64,000 nt of DNA from Saposhnikovia divaricata (lineage: Eukaryota > Streptophyta > Magnoliopsida > Apiales > Apiaceae): NCBI GenBank assembly GCA_036435485.1, contig CM071594.1, forward strand, positions 194,274,216 to 194,338,215. The letters run 5' to 3'. The position numbers and the translations under genes are program-made. Below the pieces are notes generated by a model. The model saw nothing but the letters and a program-made list of their open reading frames with translations. It was not told where the DNA came from and did no database searches. This document shows, one piece after another, positions 1 through 12,726 of the stretch (positions are counted from its first letter, which is position 1; the number at the start of each line of letters is the position of its first letter).

Positions 1-199
1 TTATCTGATTCTTACTCATTTCTATTATTTTCTTTCACCTTCACCTCTTTATTGAGACACCTTTTCGCACTTGGTACCTCCTTATCGGTATTCCGTCACA
101 TTTATTCTATAATCATCACGTTATTCCAATTTAAACTTTCCGAAATGAATCTGGCCCGATCCCTTTAACTTAGATTCATATAATCTATTTCTGCCAACC

Positions 200-2600
200 T
201 TGTTTCTCATCACTTATTCTTTTCTATCCGTGGTTTTCCACAGGTTGTCTTTCGTAAGTCAGACCAGGTCGTATATCTACCGGCTCATGCTCTTATCGTC
301 TATCGAGCATCTGCAATTTACTGGCGTAGCCTGGCCACATGAAAACCCGTTATGACCGTGCTATAAGTTTTGGGGGTAAGGCTGGCTCGAATACCGCCGT
401 CCGAACACTTTTAAACTCTCAGGTGGCCCAATAAGTCTCGGGCTCAACCGCCCTTCCCTCCAAGTCTCATTAATTCATTCCATGGGAATATCTTTAACAT
501 CATGAATCATCAACCTCATATTCTCTATCTTGTTTGCGCAGAAGTACACTAACATAAACTTGTTTGTCATTCATCAACATTCCATTTAGTTAATCAATGG
601 CAGCACTTTCTTTATCTTTACATTGTCATATACTTTCTTAGAAGAATCACCATCGCTTGTTGTTTACGTAGTGCATTAATAGCTAATCCTACGGGTTTCA
701 AATCCTTTAGGGAGACAAAGTAACCACTATTCCTTATCCATAAGGAACACTTCCTGAACTTGATGTAGATATTACATGAAGTAGATACAATTGCAGAAGA
801 GTTTCAAGCATCGCAGCTATGTCAGGTTGATGAAACTATCTCTCATTCAGCTTCCATAAAAGACTGGAAACTTAACGGTTTACTTCGGTAATTTTGTATC
901 ATGGTCCTGGTCTGCCTCAAAACGGGAACTTCTAAGATACGTAATATGCTTAAGACTCCATCAGGAATCAAATCTTTACTTAAACTATTATTACCTTCGA
1001 TTCTTGCACAATCATCAAAAGGAATGTAACTTCCTCAACTCCAATATGACCTTCAAGGTCTTTCCAAATATCATTTTGTTTCTTCGGTATGAACATTTGT
1101 AATTATTCCTTTATACTTAGACTGTCGGCCACCTCATTGGCCTTTCCTGATAATAATAATTTCTGGTAATCCTTGTTCTCTGGATATATTCCAATTCAAA
1201 CATTTCTACCTCATTCCCATCATTGTTGGGTGAAAGCATTCTCCCTTAAGCTCTGCTGATGGAGAAAAAAATATATTTATCAGTCTTTCTCCATAAGTCA
1301 TTGCTTCTACCTACCCGTGGAAAATTTATCACGTTTATTCCCAATCCTACTTAGGATACTTCTTTTCTTAGTTCTTTCCTTATCTTAGGATAATCTCAAC
1401 CTTTATAGGTTCAATCCATACTTTCTCAGGGTTTCATACATGCCTCATCTGGCATTATTGTTACTATGTCATACATTCCTTACCAAACTTCCATTTTGAA
1501 GTTCGGAATATTACCTTTTTCCTTGTAAGGTTTCATAGGTCATCCTCATCCTTCCTCCTGTATTTTCTGGGTACAGGGTATATTAAAATGTCATTGATCA
1601 ATACTCTAATAATTCTATCTATGTTCTTTCCAGAACTCTTTTTAATAATCCTTACCGGTCATTGTTGCCTTAGCAAGTCCAACTCATATCATCTGAAGTC
1701 ATAATGTCGTTATTAGGGTTAATGCCACCCCTTGTGCATTCCCTAGGGTTTGTCTTAATTTATGGATATCCTATCCTTAATTCAACTGCCAAGGAATTCT
1801 TGCATCTTATAATTGGCAATCAGATCATGTATCCTTAATAAAGGTCTTTTTTTTCAATCATTCTCATTTGATAATCGATCGGTGGCTTAATGCCACCCTC
1901 TTCTTTCAGATAGTTGTCAGCCTATTTGGCCTTCCAAAAGGCAACGTATGCCTAACTGCTCTCTTACAGAACTTGGTAATGGTAGCAAGGATGTTTTGGA
2001 AGATATTGGTCGAGTTCAACGTGAATCTCTTAGTACTTATCGTTCTTCTCAAATGTACTTGCCTTAGACAAAATTTCTACACCATACTGATCCATCTCTG
2101 ACCATTTCCATACTCTATTCATAAACCTTCGTTGTTTACTTTCCTTAGTCATAATATATTCATGGTATTTATAATACCCTAACATCAAACATCTCAAGTC
2201 ATTATACTTCTATTTTTACTCGTAATCTTGGGTAATCATATATACATGAATCACTTTAGTACGGGTGATCCTATACAAAAAAAATCTAGCAAATTCCCAA
2301 TCAAAACATGGGTTGCAAAGGGTTCAGTAGAAGATTCCTACGATCTCATTAATGTTTCCTTTATATCAGAAGCCCTTGCAGTCGGCGCTTTCTTAGAAGC
2401 AACCCTGCTTTGTCCTTTCATTGCTGGTCTAGTCACTTGATAATCATTTGTGACTTGGCCTCAACTGGCCACACAAAAAAAATATTTGATTTTAGGGGTT
2501 GGCTAATAGCATTACTTGATCCATTTGCAATTCAGTGTCAGAATAAACTTAAGGTAACTACTATAATCTATTCGGGGAAAAGAAGGAATTTAATATTCTT
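200..2600 (-). pseudogene. Decayed Tekay-type gag-pol remnant
   Basis: No long frame survives, but short stretches read on the minus strand match the intact polyprotein at 20375-25096 in the right order. Near 2560-2400 there is a remnant of the second zinc knuckle and the Ala/Thr-rich linker before protease. Near 1606-1570 the RT catalytic stretch reads LINDILIY, against FIDDILIY in the intact copy. Near 1150-1110 the end of RNase H reads GKANEVADSLS. Near 500-240 the integrase C-terminus and chromodomain approach read PALPPKL and RPGLTYERQPVE. Frames change and stops occur between these islands. It encodes nothing functional now. Confidence 0.82.
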
Positions 2601-3269
2601 CTGAATCACATGCATCTAACGTTCCTGATTCACCATTTTACTGAGTTAAAATAAACTTATACTTAGTACCTGATAGTAGTCATATTACGAGTTCATCATA
2701 GACCCACTGGTCTTTACCTCTGGTAGTTTCTGAGATCATCGTCTCGCGTACTACTTTATATAACTTTATCCAATTAGGCCATCACTTTCCACTATCTTTA
2801 CTTTCGAAGCTGGTTCATTCATAATATGGACATTTCGCTGAATAAAACCACCTCAACAATCTCAATTTGGTTTCATAAAACATAACCCATGAAATCCGCC
2901 TTCTCATGGCGAATTACCATTGACAATATTCACAATAATCCATTTATCCGATAATATGGCACTTGTTGCCTCTATCTCAACTGCTCTTGGGTGCTCCCCG
3001 TCCTACATCCACGTCTTTGATAATCATGCATCATTCTAGCTCCTTTCTCATTAATCTGAAAGTCTCTAATGATCTTTATCTATCCCCATATAAGACCTCA
3101 AGTAATCCTTCCAATCTGTCTTAATTGCTGGTACTACCTCTCGTAGTTCGGCTATAAATCCAACATAAAATTTCAATTCTCTTAATAATATCTCAGTTCT
3201 TTGTGCTCACTTCTCTGAGCACTATAATCTTAACTCTCGCTATCCCTCTGGCTACAGCCCTCATTTCCT

Positions 3270-3420
3270 TGGAGTAATCTCCTCATCCTCAATAGAATTT
3301 TCCTCTGCTGGAACCTCTTTCGAGTCCTCAATAGGGTACTCTATCGAATTCACAATCCGATCGTCAGCATATAATACAACATCATCATGCTGCTGCTCGT
3401 ACGCCTCAAGGTCTGTCGCC
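3270..3420 (-). pseudogene. Remnant of acidic pre-gag ORF
   Basis: About 50 codons on the minus strand are open and rich in Glu and Asp (for example EDSKEVPAEENSIEDEEI). They lie just inside the primer site, where the related element at 18896-25129 has its acidic ORF at 19060. The flanking leader (with the shared string atcatgatagtaa) aligns between the two copies. This suggests the acidic reading frame upstream of gag is an old part of the family and not a chance opening in one copy. It ends in a stop near 3270. Confidence 0.55.
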
Positions 3421-3597
3421 TTACTAGTCGATACGAGAACGAGCTAAGTTACTATCATGATACTTAAGAGTTCCCATAAGTGTTTTATATGTCAGCACTA
3501 CATTAAGTAGTCCGACTATGAACTTGGCAAGAGTTCTTATTATCTTAGTAAGTTTATGGTTTTAACGTCGCCTCATCTCTGGGATTTATAACGTAAC

Positions 3598-3609
3598 GCT
3601 CTGATACCA
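3598..3609 (-). promoter_or_regulatory. Primer binding site, tRNA-iMet type
   Basis: On the minus strand TGGTATCAGAGC follows the LTR terminus TGTTACA after a four-base spacer. It is complementary to the 3' end of plant initiator tRNA-Met and primes minus-strand DNA synthesis. It fixes the LTR border and the orientation of the element. Confidence 0.93.
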
Positions 3610-4959
3610 CTTCTGTAACACCCCCAGATCCGGGGTCCGGGATCCGATGGTTACGGTTTCCAATTCTGTCCACAACAATTGAACTTTCCTTAACATAAAA
3701 TAAATTACGTCTCAATGACCCAACACAACAATATAAAACACACCCGTTATAGTCCCAGAGATGAAATCAGAGTAACAATCAAATTTCTATTAATCACATT
3801 ATGAGTTCTTACAATCCAAAAGAATTTCAATATAATTACATACTCTTTGCCATCCATTTACATAAGTCATACTAGACCATATTCTTGGTACTGAAAGAAT
3901 AAATATATCCTACCAATAGCTTCTTTTTCAGCTCTGGTAGTCTTATCGTCCTTGCCCGCGTCGAGTGCGCCTTGTGCGAGTCATCTGGTCTAGCTGTTGT
4001 TGTGATATAATAATAAAGCAAGGGTGAGCAATAGCCCACCAACAATAATATATAACTGAACGATAATATATAACAGTTCAAAAGTATCTTTCAAACCATA
4101 TGCCATGCATTTACGGAAATGATGCCAGTATAAATGAACGATGAAGTTACAAGGTAACTTAAAGTATTTGTTTGTAGAAATATCTGCTACAACAAAAGTA
4201 AGTGTGATATTCTCATTGCCATTAAAAAGAGGAACTTGCATGAAAAGATTGCAATTCCAGTTATGAACACTTTTCCAGCTCTGCCAACAGTAATCATGTT
4301 GTAGGAAATAAATAAGTTTGGATGATGAACCAATGATGGAGTATTCACTGCGCGCTGTTCCAATCTTGATGATCAGTCGAGATCGTACAGCTCAAATTAG
4401 ATTTACTACCGGTAGAAGGAAGAACTGACGGCTTTACTTGTCTACCGCCTTACTAGCTCTCCCCGGCCAACGGTTGGGCCAAAGGGGATGGACCGACGCT
4501 ACTCGGCCTCTTACACGACTCCTAGTTCAAATAGAATTCATGATTCTGAATGTAACGTTCGTCCACCTTTCCCCAAGTATAATACTTGTTGATAAGACTC
4601 TACAAGGTAGTCGTATCTAGTTGGAAAGGAAAATTCACCAATAACTTCCAAGCTGTGGCTTGGTATCGAATATCAACTTGTTCCAACAATCTTACCCCTC
4701 GAAAGATGAGAAGGTAAACAACGACTTAATAAGTCAACAGCACCCGAGTTGCGAGTGAAGAGAATACTTTATGACTGGGAAGTCGACAAGATAAATAACA
4801 TCTTCCAAGTAAGGTTCCCTTATTATTAGAGAGGTAGACTCAAAGAAGAATGATGTCTGAGAACCTTTCTTGATATAAGATTAATAATAATATGACTCCG
4901 AAATATTTTCTGTAATAATCGAAGAAGATAAACCTTATCGAGGTTATTCTAAGTATGGA

Positions 4960-5700
4960 ATAAATATTCAGAGAATATTTATTGAATTAAAATATTTTAC
5001 AGAATATTTAGGAATATGAAAGAATATCTTTAATCAGAGTATTTCTCAAATTATCCTTGAAGAAATATCTAGAGAATATTTATTGCATTATTAAATATTC
5101 AAATGAATATTCAGAATAATATTCATTAATTAATAAGACCTGAAAGGAATATTTAAAATATTTAAAATAATATTCGATGATTAAATAGAACCCTGGATGA
5201 TTATTCAAAATAATATTCATAATTATTTAGGAATTTAAATGTTTATTGAAAAAGTAATATTCGTTTAATGAATAATATTCTAAATGAATATCAAGTAATA
5301 TTCATTTAGTAATCCAAGCTTTAAAGGAATATTCGAGATAAGACTCGATAAATAAATCAAGCTTCAGATGAATATTAGAATAATATTCATCAAGTAAGTA
5401 ATATCTTAAATGAATATTCAAAAGTAATATTCATTTAATAAAGTAATATTCTAAATGGATATTCAAATAATATTCATTTAGTAGTCCAATCTTTAGAAGA
5501 ATATTCGGAATAATAATCGATAATCTATTCGACTTTGAATGAATATTGAAAAATATTATTCGTCGAATGGTTACGTTCAAATAATTATTTGAAGTAAGGA
5601 TCGTTAAATAAATAATCTCGAACGAATATTCAAATAATATTCGTCGCCCAAATAATAGAAAATATTTACTTAAATATTTTCTTTCGAGGTAATCTCGATA
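4960..5700. repeat. AATATTC-rich block inside the LTR
   Basis: Dense copies of the palindromic words gaatattc and aatatt, often with a following attta/attca, fill about 700 bp. The same kind of block is in the other two long LTRs (16980-17580 and 41810-42420). It makes the LTR locally very AT-rich and capable of many small hairpins. Confidence 0.75.
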
Positions 5701-8036
5701 TGTCAAGAAATATTGACTCCCGGTCTATATTTGATGAATAAGATGTATACACCCTTCTCTGAGGGTCTCACAATAACCGGCTTATAATTGATACGATAGC
5801 TATCTAATTTATAAGCCAATAACAATCAGGGAACAAGCATAATGATATAACTTGAAAGTAGGCATGCATGCTATGGCATATGTATAACAGAAAACATATA
5901 TATATATATATATATATTCAATCACAACAACAGCCTAAAAGAAGGGAATTGAAACTTGCCTGGTAGTCGAGTACGGTAAGGGGTAGTGGTAGCGGGTCCC
6001 GGGTCAGCTTGGTGATCTATAAATAGCCAAGGCATTCGGGATTAATCACTTAACATCTTAAAAGTTAAGTTATACTTAAATCGAAACACGTTCTCGAGTT
6101 ATCTCGTTATACCCATTTTAGTGGATTCCTTTTGTCATCGATCCGACCCGACATTCGTTCGTTAATACGACATGTCATTGTACTTACACTTGGGACATAC
6201 TTAAGTCATACAAGTTCTAAAGTCGATCGTTACGAATCAATATTATGCTCCGAGTTTTATCGCCCGTTTTCTAAGTGTTTTACCGAAGTTATAATCAAGC
6301 GGGTTTTTTAGGGGTTCGTTCGCGATTAACTTTGATTCGAACATTTTTATAAAATCGGAAAACGATCCGTTTCACATGAGGTTTTCTCTCACACCTTCCT
6401 TTTTACCTCTAGTATTTAATTACCAAGATTCGCCACTGACTTACGTATTTTACGAGGGTTAAATTTTAATAACGAACTCGTACTTACGGTTTCGAACGTC
6501 TTTTAGTGAATCGGCCATAATTCCTAAACCCTAAGTCCGTTTCACATGATCTTTATATCAAAACGAAGCTTATAACATGATCTATCTTTCCATGGCAAAA
6601 CATGATACTGGACAGTGACTTATGGCTACTGTCAAACACGATTTCTTAAGGTTAAAAAAATCGGGCATTACGACGGCTATAAATCGGACGTTCCATAAAT
6701 CGTAATCAACAACCCAAGCCACACCGGGCATACCAATCATCTTACATTCATAATACTAATCTCATAAGTCCAGGAACATCATATTATATCATCATATTCA
6801 TCACATCTCTTAAATCAAACAAACTAACTACATAATCTTGTAAACATGCTTATAACAACATTATCACCAAAACTTATCCAAAACTCCATTAAAACTCAAA
6901 TCAAAGACTAGGGTTCTTGAAGTTTATACCTTCGTTGGAGTAGATAAAGACCTTGCTAAGCCTTGTATAGTCCATGAACATCCTTAACCAAGCTTAGATC
7001 ATCCAAAAATCAAGAAAACCAAGAATTTTGTTCTTGAGGTTACTATTCATCATCCACTTTCTTGATTTTATTGAAAATGGAAATTGTGGTGTTTGAGGCT
7101 AAGATTTCTAGGGTATCATTTTTATGAAATATAGGATCTATGATAAATTTTAGGAGATCAAACAATGGTGGGAAGAATGATTTTTGTTTTTGAATTAAGG
7201 AGGAAGTCGAATGGTGCTAGATGGGGGAGAGGAAGAGGTTTTGCTTGACTTGCTCTTGGAAATAATGCATAAAGTGATATGTTTAGCATAATATCTCATC
7301 CTTGGTTGCTTTAATAAAGTGATGATGCATGCAATGATGTAATTTGGCAAGACAAGTGTTGATATTTTGGTGGTTTAAGGCTAACCAAGTGGTTTGTGTG
7401 CTAAGTACTTGGTTGCATTCTAATTAATCTAGTTCCTTGCTAGTTACTAGATATTTATCACTTGCACATGCATGTATCTTGCTTCCTCTGCTTGTTTCTT
7501 TGTCCGTTTATTGCTCAATTCATTGATCGTTCGGACGAATAACTAAGTAGTTTCACCTCTAGGGTTTACCGGGAAATTTCTCGATATTCATAATACCTTC
7601 CCCAATCCTTAATATAATCCTCGTGATGACCATGTAGGATATTTAATCTCGATACGAACTTAATCCGTAATCTAGGATTCCTTCGCTTTATTGATTAATC
7701 TCGCTATAACGTTTTTAGCGGTTTCTAGAACGCTTGTTTCACTGCCTCAGTGGTTTCCTACCTTCATTCTTAAATCAAATATAATAACATCCCAAAATAT
7801 CAAATCCTCAAATTTAATATCTCAATTCTTGGATTATAATAATATTTAATCCACTGTCCGGTCAAATATTATACCGAAAAAGAATTTGGAATTTCTGAAT
7901 TCCGATCGTCTCTGCATTCACATATTTCCTCCGCGTATTACTAATATGACTTCGAAACATCCATATCACGTCTCGTACATAGGGTGGCGTGAAAAGTTTT
8001 CCAACTTACAAAATCACTATTCATCCACCAAATTAC

Positions 8037-8130
8037 TATGCACGTACAGGAAACACTATGCATGTACGGGAAATACTATGCACGTACGGGAAACACTATG
8101 CACGTATGGGAAACACTATGCACATACTCA
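8037..8130. repeat. Tandem 20-bp repeat, four full units plus a part
   Basis: Units of the form tatgcacgtacgggaaacac follow each other head to tail from 8037, with one or two changes per unit, and fade after 8117. There are no spacers, so this is a minisatellite and not a CRISPR array. It lies inside the long LTR near its outer end. I do not see it in the other two LTRs. Confidence 0.9.
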
Positions 8131-8390
8131 TTTCCCTTCAAGGATCCATTAGCTCCTTCCTGGATGGTAGATTATTCTTATCTAGGTCCTCAACCATCGA
8201 ATTACTCTATTCTGACAATATACCAATGCATCAGGATCATTGTCCAAAGCAATATCCATTCATTACAATCATTGTTCTTTGAAACCACCATTCATTAGAG
8301 CTGGTGACCTTGTTGTCGGAATCATTGTTCCTCATTTTATCATTACTTAATAAAAAGTTTTAATTACATCCAAAATTTGGGGTTCTTACA

Positions 8391-9268
8391 CTGTCAAACC
8401 TCATATTCTCAATAGAGTTTGTAAACCCATTTTCAAAAATGTTCAAGCTGATTTTGATGAGAATTCCTTGCTCATCAAACAAGAGCTTCGTGATGAAGAT
8501 GAGTGCATTGACAGCACATCTACTGAAAGGAAAGAAACTGTCAAAATCCCCATAACAGAAACTTTACCAAGTTATCAGACAGAATTTTCTAAAGAAGCTG
8601 TCAACAAGGATAAGACAGAAACTTTCTAAGATACTGTCAAGAGAGTACCTAGGACAGCAACTTTCAAACCTACTGTCAAGACAGCAGGTATGAAAGGTAC
8701 TGTCAAGGGTAACTCGATAGCAACTTCAGGACATATTGTCAACACAGATGCTTACAAGCCTAGGAATAGGAATGGCAAGTTAGGAATTGTTAAGAAAAAT
8801 GGCTATGCTTATGTCAATAATGCCCCTAAGAAGCTTTGCAATAATTGTGGATCCTCTCAACACTTAACACATGTTTGTAAGAAACCAAATGATAACAAGG
8901 TTAATGCAACCAAGGTTAAAGGTAACTTACACAGAACCCCCATTATGCAAAGAACTATGAATTTTTGTAGTAACATTGACTGCATGCCATGCAAAATCAC
9001 TGCCATGAGTACATGTTTTAATCTGCCTATTCTATCTACTGAAACATGCTCCAATATGCAAACTGTTGGGACTTTTGAGCCTGCCAATGGTGGTATAAAG
9101 GAAGCTTTCACTGAGAAAAAGACCAAGTCTTATTCTAAAACGGAGTGGGTAGCAAAAGAAGTCAAACATGATGATTCAAGTGTTGATTCGAATGTGATAA
9201 ACGATGGTATAAAATGTGATGTTGTAACTACAGGACCCAACAAGGATTGGGTACCAGATGCAAATTAA
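8391..9268 (+). pseudogene. Gag C-terminal part of the host copia element
   Basis: One frame runs from the insertion border to the stop at 9266, with a single internal stop near 8627. It matches the C-terminal half of the young copia gag (for example ENSLLIKQELRDEDE against EDALLIKQMLEDEDE). It contains a CX2CX4HX4C zinc knuckle, CNNCGSSQHLTHVC, near 8839-8880, the second knuckle of this large Gag. Between about 8535 and 8760 it has a stretch absent from the young element, with repeated Thr-Val-Lys and Thr-Glu-Thr words. At DNA level this stretch is an array of ctgtcaag and gacagcaac. The N-terminal half was cut off by the Tekay insertion. Confidence 0.85.
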
Positions 9269-11330
9269 ATATCATCTATTTTGCAGGGCAAGAAAAAGAA
9301 ACAGGTCATTTGGATCATCGATAGTGGATGTTCTAGACACGTGACAGGTGATAAAGCCCTGCTATCACACTATGTTGAGAAATCTGGCCCAATCATAACT
9401 TTTGGAGACAACATCAAAGGTTACACTATGGGATATGGCTGTTTGAAAATTGGAAATGTTGTCATTGAAGATATTGCTCTTGTGGATGGATTGAAGCACA
9501 ACATGCTCAGTGTCAGCCAATTCAGTGACAGAGGATTTAAGGTTGATTTTGAATATGATGGTTTGCAATATGTATCTCAAAAAGGATGGAAGCCTTTCTC
9601 TGATAGGAGTCAGAAAAGGAAGCTTGTTTGTGGCAGACCTAAACTCTGCTAAGAAAGACAAGGTTTACTATTTCTACAGTAAAGCAACAGTTGGTGATAG
9701 CATGCTTTGGCACAAGAAGCTCTCCCACCTCAATTTCAAGACCATGAATATTCTAATGAAGAAGGAGCTGGTAAGAGGACTACCTCAACAAGAGTTCTAT
9801 CAAGAAGGATTGTGTAAGGACTGTCACATGGGAAAACTGAGAAGATCTGTGCACAAGTCAAAGCAACCAAACACCAACACTGAATCACTCAAACTGATTC
9901 ATATGGATCTCTTTGGACCAGTTAATGTGCAATAATTAGCAAGAAAGAGATATGCCTTAGTCATGGTAGATTACTATTCTAGGTACACCTAGGTAAAGTT
10001 CCTAGAATCAAAGAATAAAGCTGCTCAGGAGATCATTGATCACATCAGGGTTCTTGATAGAACTCCTAATGCATAAGTTCAAATTCTAAGGAGTGACAAT
10101 GGAACTGAGTTCAGAAATGCTACTCTTGGAAACTTCTGCAAAGATGAAGGAATTATTCAACAATTCTCTGCTCCTAGGACACCACAGCAAAATGGTGTAG
10201 TAGAAAGGAAGAACAGAACTCTCATTGAAGCTACAAGAACTATGTTGAATGATGCAAAATTACCAACATATTTCTGGGCAGAAGCTATCAACAGAGCTTG
10301 TTACATACAGAACAGAACCTTAATCAAGAAGACTCATGGGAACACTCCTTACTATCTGTTGACTGGAAAGAAACCTACTGTCAAATACTTTCATGTATTT
10401 GGAAGCAAGTGTTTCATAATGATAGACAACCATGAAAGAAAAGGAAAGTTTGATGCTAAAGCACATGAAGGCATTTTCATGGGATATGGATTAGAAAGGA
10501 CTGCCTATATAGTCTTTGTCATAGAACACAAAGTCATTGAAGAAAGTGTGAATGTCACATTTGATGAAACCAAGTTTCCTGGACTGCAAGAAGATGGTAA
10601 GATGCAGCCTCTGAGATTTGAGAATCAAGGATACTTGGAAGAAGAAGAAATTGTTACTGAAGAACAATCTTGTACTCAAACTCTTGAGTTTGGAGGAGAT
10701 GCTATCAACATAAATAAATTTAATCAAGCTCCAACTCAGTCACAAATAATTACATCTAATCATGAAGCTAATGGTGACTCTGGAGATCTTGAAGAACATG
10801 GAGAAGACAACAATATGGAAGAATCAATTCCTCAAGAAGGAACTGATCAAGCAGAACAAAATAGAAGCTTGCCCAAATCCACTAAATGGAACAAGGATCA
10901 CACCTCTGATTTAATCATTGGCAATCCTTCCACTGGAGTAAGGACTACAAGAAATGTCTCTCCTAACAGCATGCTCTCTTGTTTTCTATCATAAATTGAG
11001 CCAAAGACAATTGATGAAGCATTATTGGATTCTGATTGGGTGATAGCTATGCAAGAGGAGCTCAACCAATTTGAAAGAAATAATGTGTAGAAACTAGTAC
11101 CAAGACCTAAGAGGAAATCAATTGTTGACACAAAATGGGTCTTCAGAAACAAATTGGATGAAAGTGGAAATGTGACAAGAAACAAAACAAGGCTAGTGGC
11201 CAAAGGATACTGTCAACAGGAGGGAATAGATTATGATGAGACATTTGCACCTGTTTCCAGACTTGAAGCTATCAGAATATTTTTAGCCTATGCTGCACAC
11301 TGCAACTTCAAGGTATTTCAAATGGATGTC
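9269..11330 (+). pseudogene. Pol of host copia: protease, integrase and start of RT
   Basis: The order is protease (WIIDSGCSRHVTGD near 9310), GAG-pre-integrase zinc region (LWHKKLSHLN near 9705), integrase core (HMDLFGP near 9900, RSDNGTEF near 10090, NGVVERKNRT near 10190) and RT start (near 11085). Pol has a frameshift around 9510-9650 and several stops, for example after FGPVNVQ at about 9933, in RYT-stop-VKF near 9990, near 10074, and near 11089 where Trp is expected. The frame ends at 11330 in the RT Met-Asp-Val, where element 3 is inserted. RT resumes at 44449. Confidence 0.9.
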
Positions 11331-12563
11331 TGATAATGTGTATTTTATACACGTTTTGTCTTTTATTCTCTTGCATTTTTGTTCGTTTCGAATGTTGTTT
11401 TATCGATATTAATTATGTTTTTCATCTTTCAGTGCCTCATGCTAATTGTTTAAAAGATGACTTAATTTGGGCTTGGAAAGCAAAGATGTTCAAGAAGGTA
11501 GTTAGAAGATGCAAGCTCGCGATGCCGGGAGGCGTTGAATGTATTATCTTGAAGATTTCATCTCGTACGGGCTGATGTACGGCCGTTCGACAGGCCGTTC
11601 AAAGGAGCAGATTTTCTGTACGGGCAGCTGTACGGCCGTTCGACAGGCCGTACGACCCCTGCTGTGTATTAAAAGAAATATAGCCAAACACATCTTAATA
11701 ACAACTTAACCTACATCATCTTCATCTAACCTAGCCTCTTCAAGGATAAAATTAGGGTTATTCAAGTAGATAGAAAAACATCAATTACTCATAATCTAGC
11801 ATTGATTATGAGTAACTAACTCCATATATTTGGCTCAAGGAGGAATTCTTGTACTAAACCCACTTCAATTTAAGTAAGATCTATTTCACTCTATCTTGAA
11901 TTCTTGAGTTGTATTGTTTATGATTTTTCTTGGAGAATTGTAAGTTGCTTCAATTTGCTCTTCTTGTAATATCAATTGCTAATTGTTTGTGCTAATCCGT
12001 ATTTGTTAGTACATTCATTATAGTAGCACAAGTTTAGTGTACCTAAATTCTCAAGCTTTAAGTGCAAATACCTAGGTTGAGCTTCTCATCCTTGGGTTTG
12101 TCCTAACCTCTCTTTGATTGATTCCTTGATTTGGTTAAATTGGAAGTGCTTCACTATTGGTTGCTAGTATCAAAAGAACTAATTTATGTGCTTCACTAAA
12201 TTAGTGTTTATAATAGAAGAGAAATAAGTGATTGTGTGCTTCACCAATTATCTTGGTTAGGTAGAGTTCAATATATTTGCTTGTTGTTGGGTTGAAGTGC
12301 TTGAGTTGCCATTATCCTTGGGTCGAATATCCCTATATCTTGCTAATTCACTAATTTTTTTGTGTTGGTAAATTTGGATAGTTGTCATTAACTTAGTTGT
12401 CTTTTGTAGAAATTTAGTTATTGTATGCAAGGTGTTTGATAAAACACCTTAACCAAACTCAAAACCCCCCATTTACACACTTCTAGATTGTAAGAGATAA
12501 TATACTCGAAATCGATATTGAGAGTCCTTCCCTGTGAACGAACTACGAAAAACACTACCTTCA
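11331..12563 (+). repeat. 5' LTR of the tRNA-Asp-primed element
   Basis: Starts TGATAATGTG and ends ACTACCTTCA, 1233 bp. The second half (11856-12563) is repeated at 43736-44443. A 23-bp word beginning tgtacggccgttcgacag occurs twice (11576-11598, 11629-11651) in a GC-richer patch. Small ORFs here are not genes. Confidence 0.93.
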
Positions 12564-12566
12564 AAT

Positions 12567-12584
12567 TGGCGCCGCTACCGGGGA
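12567..12584 (+). promoter_or_regulatory. Primer binding site, tRNA-Asp type
   Basis: tggcgccgctaccgggga lies three bases after the 5' LTR. The usual plant site for tRNA-Asp priming (Athila-type elements) is tggcgccgttgccgggga, so two positions differ. This ties the element to the Athila side of Ty3/gypsy despite the absence of pol. Confidence 0.85.
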
Positions 12585-12726
12585 AGGCAACAATATTAAT
12601 TTTGAGTTAATTGTTTCTTATATTTTAGATTGTATATTTGTATATAGTTTTTTTTTGTTCTTTTTTTTTATTGGTGTGTCTTCATGTTTATTGGATATAG
12701 ACATGAACTAACTCTTTCAGGAGACG

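Larger units (their letters stand above)
1..8390 (-). mobile_element. Old Ty3/gypsy (Tekay/Del-type chromovirus) element, 5' part, left end outside the window
   Basis: Read on the minus strand, this is one LTR (8390 down to 3614), a tRNA-Met primer site, a leader with an acidic reading frame, then gag, protease, RT, RNase H, integrase and C-terminal remnants in the expected order down to the window edge. It is a diverged relative of the plus-strand element at 14960-43735: the leader just inside the primer site and the internal protein order both align. It sits at the 8390/8391 border in the gag region of the host copia element. The matching right-flank duplication would begin ctgtc at 8391; its partner is outside the window. 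The internal region is full of stops and shifts, so the element is dead. Confidence 0.88.
3614..8390 (-). repeat. Long LTR (5' LTR) of the minus-strand Tekay-type element
   Basis: On the minus strand the LTR starts TGTAAGAACCCC (8390) and ends GTGTTACA (3614), giving 4777 bp with TG...CA ends. Start, end and internal landmarks match the LTRs at 14960-18895 and 25130-43735: a TA microsatellite near 5897-5918, an AATATT-rich block near 4960-5700 and an end of the form CCGGATCTGGGGGTGTTACA. It is too diverged from them to be the same insertion. Small ORFs inside it are not supported as genes. Confidence 0.9.

Noticed and set aside
1868..2604. Plus-strand ORFs in the left region
   Set aside because: They lie antisense to recognisable decayed gag-pol; chance frames.
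8037..8130. CRISPR-like repeat
   Set aside because: Units are head to tail without spacers, in a plant LTR. It is a minisatellite.
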